This document shows positions 60,674-64,000 of a DNA stretch of 64,000 bases, piece by piece. Positions within the stretch are counted from its first letter, which is position 1. Each line of letters begins with the position of its first letter. The notes beneath the pieces are model-generated. The model worked only from the letters and a program-made list of their open reading frames with translations. It did no database searches and was not told where the DNA came from. Source of the DNA: Polaribacter sp. BM10 (GTDB lineage: Bacteria; Bacteroidota; Bacteroidia; Flavobacteriales; Flavobacteriaceae); NCBI RefSeq assembly GCF_002005425.1, contig NZ_CP019704.1, positions 2,376,001 through 2,440,000 of the forward strand, given 5' to 3'. Made by a program: the position numbers and the translations under genes.

Positions 60674-62635
60674 TTAAAAATTTATTGAGACACCATATTT
60701 TTTCATTAAGCCTTCTGCAAAATTAAATATTGTTTCTTGGGATGGGTTTGAATTAGAGGAGAAGAAGCTAGACCACTCTTCATTATATTTCCAAGCATTA
60801 TTTAAATGATCAGTTTTTTCCCACCAAGCACCAAAGATAGGGTTGTCAATATTAATTTTTGCTTTTTCAAATGAACTTCTAAATTTTTGAGGCAAAACAT
60901 GATGGGCTTGAGAATTAGGAGGTAAAGCTCCGGTGACTTTTGATAAATTATGTCTGAAATTACTAGATTTGAACGCTCTCAATCCTTTAATTCCTTTTAC
61001 AACAATAGTTTTACCACCTACTTTAGTCGCGAAAACAGTAGCATCAGCTACATTTCCAACAATTTTTAGAGCTTTACTACCAGGAACAATTGCTAATATT
61101 AAAAACCCAGCTGCTTTTAAACGAGATACCTCTTGTCCGTCAAAGTCTTTTCCATCAATAATAATTTTAATATCTTCTATTGGTAACACATAGCGCCCTA
61201 TACTTTTACCTAATTCTAATCCTGCTAATTTAAATAAGTTTTCTAGATCACCAACTAAATCATCAGGATTAAAAAGCATTTCTGCCCATTCATTAGAGCC
61301 TGATAATTTAATATAGTAATATTTATCATTAGGGTTAAAATCATTATATCTATCCCTTAAATCACCTGTTTTAGTTAAAGCTTGCTCTGTTGAGCTTGCA
61401 ACTATAATTGAACCGTCTTCTAGTTTATAATAACCTCTTGAACCATCAAAATGAAAATGAGTATATTTTGAATTAGCAATAGTTCCTACGCTAGCACTCC
61501 AAGGAATATCTATAGTAAGTTCATTTAATTCATTTTGAGCGTTTTTTAAAATTAAATCATCTACGTCGACACTATTTACTAAATTATCTATATAATCTCT
61601 TCTTTGGGCATATATTTTGTTTCTTTGATAAATTGCTTCTTGTCTACCTTCTCTAGCATACCATATGTTATAGACATGATCAGCATAAGATTGATCAAAA
61701 ATAGAATAACCACCACCTCTATTAATTTTAGCGTAATTCTCAATAACAGGTTCCGTTGCCATATCAGAATTTCTAAATTTAGCTAGTTCTGGTGGTACTA
61801 TGCAAACATAACAGTTAACTAAGTCTTTATATCTTTCGTAATTCAATAAAAATTGCATTAAACCTAACTTATCCCAATCACTAAAATTATTATAGTAATT
61901 ATCTTTAAGTCTTAACATTTCATTATCAAATCCACTTCCTAAATAATTTAATTTATCTACAATATATTTATAGTTATGAGTATTCTTAGAATTCTCTATA
62001 AAGAAGTTTTCAATATTATTTCTAAATTGAGAAATAGAGCTTAGAGACGTAATCTCTTTAAGAGGAACTCCATTAACTTTAATCAATGGAAATTGTGAAT
62101 TATTAATGTTACCTGACCTTATTTCTGCTTCTCTTATTTTTAATGATTTTAATTGTCTTATATAGTTACGGTTTTTTTCATACCCCGAATTACGTAAATT
62201 AATGTATTTGGCCTTAACCCCAGACTTGTTTTTATTTACATTTCTAGTTTCTATTTGAGAGAAAAAAGTATTCTTCGCCTCATCAAAATCATCAAAAGTA
62301 GTATTTAATTTTTTTTCTATTTCCTCTTTTATCAAGTTAAATTGTTTCTCTCTCCAATTGTAATATCTTCTTGATTTAGCAATTTCCATATTTACTAAAT
62401 TATCAATAGCTGTATTATAACCATTTCCCCAGATAAATGAAAAATCACCAAACCCACTTTCTCCTCCATTTGATGAATTATAACCAGTACCAGCTTGTAT
62501 ATCATCAAAGTCATCAAGCATTAGATACTCATTACCATTAAAATCTTCCGTAAACCCTATTTGACTATTAACAACATGGCTTGATAATAATAAAAATATA
62601 ATTGTAATTTTTTTTATATAATTAAATGCACTCAT
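60674..62635 (-). CDS. Secreted polymorphic toxin-like protein with AHH-type nuclease tip
   Basis: 653 residues. Signal peptide MSAFNYIKKITIIFLLLSSH ending VVNSQ. A long N-terminal region (30-480) matches no family I recognise; it is rich in charged helices (KSRRYYNWREKQFN) and has the pair CYVC. About 483-540 (IEDIKIIIDGKDFDGQE, AIVPGSKALKIV) looks like a pre-toxin (PT-TG-like) module. The C-terminal 80 residues have A577-H578-H579 in SQAHHVLPQ, then WEKTDHLNNAWKYNEEW, as in AHH nucleases of the HNH/Endo VII superfamily. An immunity-like gene follows. Its own secretion signal is plain Sec; the route over the outer membrane may involve the upstream T9SS protein. Confidence 0.72.
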   Translation of the reverse strand: MSAFNYIKKITIIFLLLSSHVVNSQIGFTEDFNGNEYLMLDDFDDIQAGTGYNSSNGGESGFGDFSFIWGNGYNTAIDNLVNMEIAKSRRYYNWREKQFNLIKEEIEKKLNTTFDDFDEAKNTFFSQIETRNVNKNKSGVKAKYINLRNSGYEKNRNYIRQLKSLKIREAEIRSGNINNSQFPLIKVNGVPLKEITSLSSISQFRNNIENFFIENSKNTHNYKYIVDKLNYLGSGFDNEMLRLKDNYYNNFSDWDKLGLMQFLLNYERYKDLVNCYVCIVPPELAKFRNSDMATEPVIENYAKINRGGGYSIFDQSYADHVYNIWYAREGRQEAIYQRNKIYAQRRDYIDNLVNSVDVDDLILKNAQNELNELTIDIPWSASVGTIANSKYTHFHFDGSRGYYKLEDGSIIVASSTEQALTKTGDLRDRYNDFNPNDKYYYIKLSGSNEWAEMLFNPDDLVGDLENLFKLAGLELGKSIGRYVLPIEDIKIIIDGKDFDGQEVSRLKAAGFLILAIVPGSKALKIVGNVADATVFATKVGGKTIVVKGIKGLRAFKSSNFRHNLSKVTGALPPNSQAHHVLPQKFRSSFEKAKINIDNPIFGAWWEKTDHLNNAWKYNEEWSSFFSSNSNPSQETIFNFAEGLMKKYGVSINF

Positions 62636-62638
62636 AGC

Positions 62639-64000
62639 TTATTTTTTTACAATTAATCTAGTTTTCTTTTTATTATTAACATAAACATTTACCAAATAAA
62701 TACCTTTTTGTAAATTAGAACCATTAAAATAATACCTATGTTTCCCAGCCTTTTGATTTTTACCTCTTTCAATTACATCATTTTTTAAAGCATTTATATC
62801 TGTTATTCTTACTTCAACAAAACTAGGTTCGTCTAATGTATATGAGATTATTAGATCAGTTTTAAAAGGATTTGGATATAATTTTATGAAATTTTCTTCT
62901 TGCTCGGATAAAGCAGTTAAAATTTCATCAGAAAGCTCTTCCTTAACTTGTGGTTTATTTTTTTCCTTTTTTAAAACAAATTTTATAGGCCCCCCTGATT
63001 CTCTCCAAGAGCTTATATAACTTTCAATATTTCCTGTTAAAAAACTAAATTCCCCTAAATTCTTTAATTTAATACTTGAAGATAAAAATTGATAATTAAG
63101 TTTATTTGGAATTTTTTCACTGAAAGTATTGTGTGGTAAATCTAAATTGAAATCGTCAAAATAAATTTGACTATCAACTCTATTAACAATTTGTTCAAAT
63201 TTTTGCCCATTTATTTCTATAATTGATATAGTATTATAATTTATCGAATCATACTTTATATCTAAAGTAAAATCAATTTTCCTCACGATCTTTTTTCCAG
63301 ACCAGTCAAGTTTTAATAATTTTCCTGACCACTTACCGTTTAAATTTTCTTCTGTAATATCTATTAAATCGTTAAAAATCTCATTCTGAGAATCATGTTT
63401 TTCTGGTAATTTACCTGTTGAAGTTATATAATCAGTATTACTTTGGTCTAATGAAATTACTGTTTTATAGTTAGTCCCAAGTAATTCATTTGCCTTTTCA
63501 ATATTTTGATTTACACCATAACCATAATAATAACAAACCCCTAACCAATATTTAGCCATAGGATAGTTACTTTGTTTAAACCATTTAATAGCTTTATTGT
63601 AGTCTTGATTTATATTTCCAAAACCTTTTAAATATAAATACCCTAGACTATAACTTGCCTTATCATTTCCTAATTTAGCACTTTTTTTAAACCATTTTCT
63701 AGCCTTATTAAAATTAAGCCTACATCCGATACCATATTTATATAAAATCCCTAGATCTCCTGCTGCTATAGCATTATCTTCTTTTACAAGTTCTTTTAAA
63801 ATTTTAAAAGATTTTTTATTATTCTCTTCATTATTTTGCGAAGCATATATTCTGCTTAGTAAAATTTTAGCTGTTGTATCTCCATTTTTTATACAAGGTT
63901 TTAAATATTCAATACTTTTTAATGTATCTTTTTTAAAAATTTCATCACCCTTTAAATAAAAAATTGCTTCCCTAATATTAAAATCACAATCGATTTTATT
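62639..64000 (-). CDS. Sel1-repeat protein with T9SS type A sorting domain (5' end beyond window)
   Basis: The frame is open from the window edge to TAA at 62639-62641, 453 codons; the start lies outside, so an ATG at 63559 is internal. The upstream part encodes Sel1/TPR-like repeats (e.g. LGILYKYGIGCRLNFNKARK, YSLGYLYLKGFGNINQDY, YWLGVCYYYGYGVNQNIEKA). A middle region of beta character follows (GKWSGKLLKLDWSGK). The last ~80 residues are a type A sorting domain (LYPNPFKTDLIISY, GIYLVNVYVN, ending RLIVKK). It should cross the outer membrane by T9SS. The toxin-like gene starts 3 bases after its stop, so they are co-transcribed. Confidence 0.85.
   Translation of the reverse strand, partial: NKIDCDFNIREAIFYLKGDEIFKKDTLKSIEYLKPCIKNGDTTAKILLSRIYASQNNEENNKKSFKILKELVKEDNAIAAGDLGILYKYGIGCRLNFNKARKWFKKSAKLGNDKASYSLGYLYLKGFGNINQDYNKAIKWFKQSNYPMAKYWLGVCYYYGYGVNQNIEKANELLGTNYKTVISLDQSNTDYITSTGKLPEKHDSQNEIFNDLIDITEENLNGKWSGKLLKLDWSGKKIVRKIDFTLDIKYDSINYNTISIIEINGQKFEQIVNRVDSQIYFDDFNLDLPHNTFSEKIPNKLNYQFLSSSIKLKNLGEFSFLTGNIESYISSWRESGGPIKFVLKKEKNKPQVKEELSDEILTALSEQEENFIKLYPNPFKTDLIISYTLDEPSFVEVRITDINALKNDVIERGKNQKAGKHRYYFNGSNLQKGIYLVNVYVNNKKKTRLIVKK

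Noticed and set aside
60243..64000. Phage or integrative-element origin of the right-end toxin locus
   Set aside because: No integrase, tRNA, attachment site or phage gene in view, and composition looks like the rest of the window.

Overview
The window is AT-rich chromosomal DNA of a member of the Bacteroidota, most likely a marine Flavobacteriaceae (Polaribacter- or Tenacibaculum-like; genus is my inference). The grounds are promoters of the TAnnTTTG type, almost no Shine-Dalgarno sites, a single-cytochrome-b succinate dehydrogenase in the order sdhC-sdhA-sdhB, TonB receptors with carboxypeptidase-regulatory N-domains, a type IX secretion sorting domain, and typical flavobacterial versions of SufABCD, MgtE, RibF and DUF4286. 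I see no rRNA, tRNA, insertion sequence or CRISPR array.

Layout. 0-2.7 kb is accessory: a lipoprotein cut by the window edge, a double-glycine leader peptide, a decayed C39-like/VKOR/thioredoxin fusion (frameshifted inside its CxxC site), and two tandem XRE regulators behind a long inverted repeat. 2.7-14.7 kb is mostly core: sdhCAB, a secreted DUF6973-like protein, a large BNR/sortilin-like protein, a RhlE-type helicase, Xaa-Pro aminopeptidase, a KDG-kinase-like sugar kinase and a hydrolase. 14.8-18.2 kb is a copper-type locus: a small CNGKCHLAK protein with a probable CTG start, an MbnP-like lipoprotein, an MbnH-like di-haem lipoprotein and a barrel protein with a Cys/His-rich N-terminus. 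Convergent to it (18.3-20.4 kb) lie a cupredoxin, an AhpD-like protein, a 31-residue zinc-ribbon-like peptide and an AraC regulator whose likely half-sites precede that operon.

20.5-27.4 kb holds BrnQ, a hydrolase, two tandem membrane-anchored AraC regulators whose DNA-binding domains have been homogenised by gene conversion, and a TonB-type barrel with three AAAGTCGAAC boxes upstream. 27.4-33.0 kb holds thiL and a second MbnP/MbnH pair, preceded by an LVIVD lipoprotein and a predicted seven-bladed propeller lipoprotein. 33.1-40.2 kb is the Suf iron-sulfur assembly cluster (sufA-B-C-D, later sufS), interrupted by a small membrane protein and an opposite-strand serine hydrolase.

40.4-46.1 kb holds an M43 metalloprotease and a TonB receptor/SGNH lipoprotein pair. 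46.3-60.1 kb is housekeeping: ribF, serS, a TPR protein, DUF4286, rsmA, mgtE, a two-component system, two SpoU methyltransferases and mutS. The right end (60.2-64 kb) is a polymorphic-toxin locus: a Sel1-repeat protein with a T9SS sorting domain, a secreted protein with a pre-toxin region and an AHH-type nuclease tip, and an immunity-like gene.

The parts most worth a second look are the two unequal MbnP/MbnH loci, the toxin locus, the AraC-linked repeats, and several very small genes (31, 47, 76 and 127 residues).
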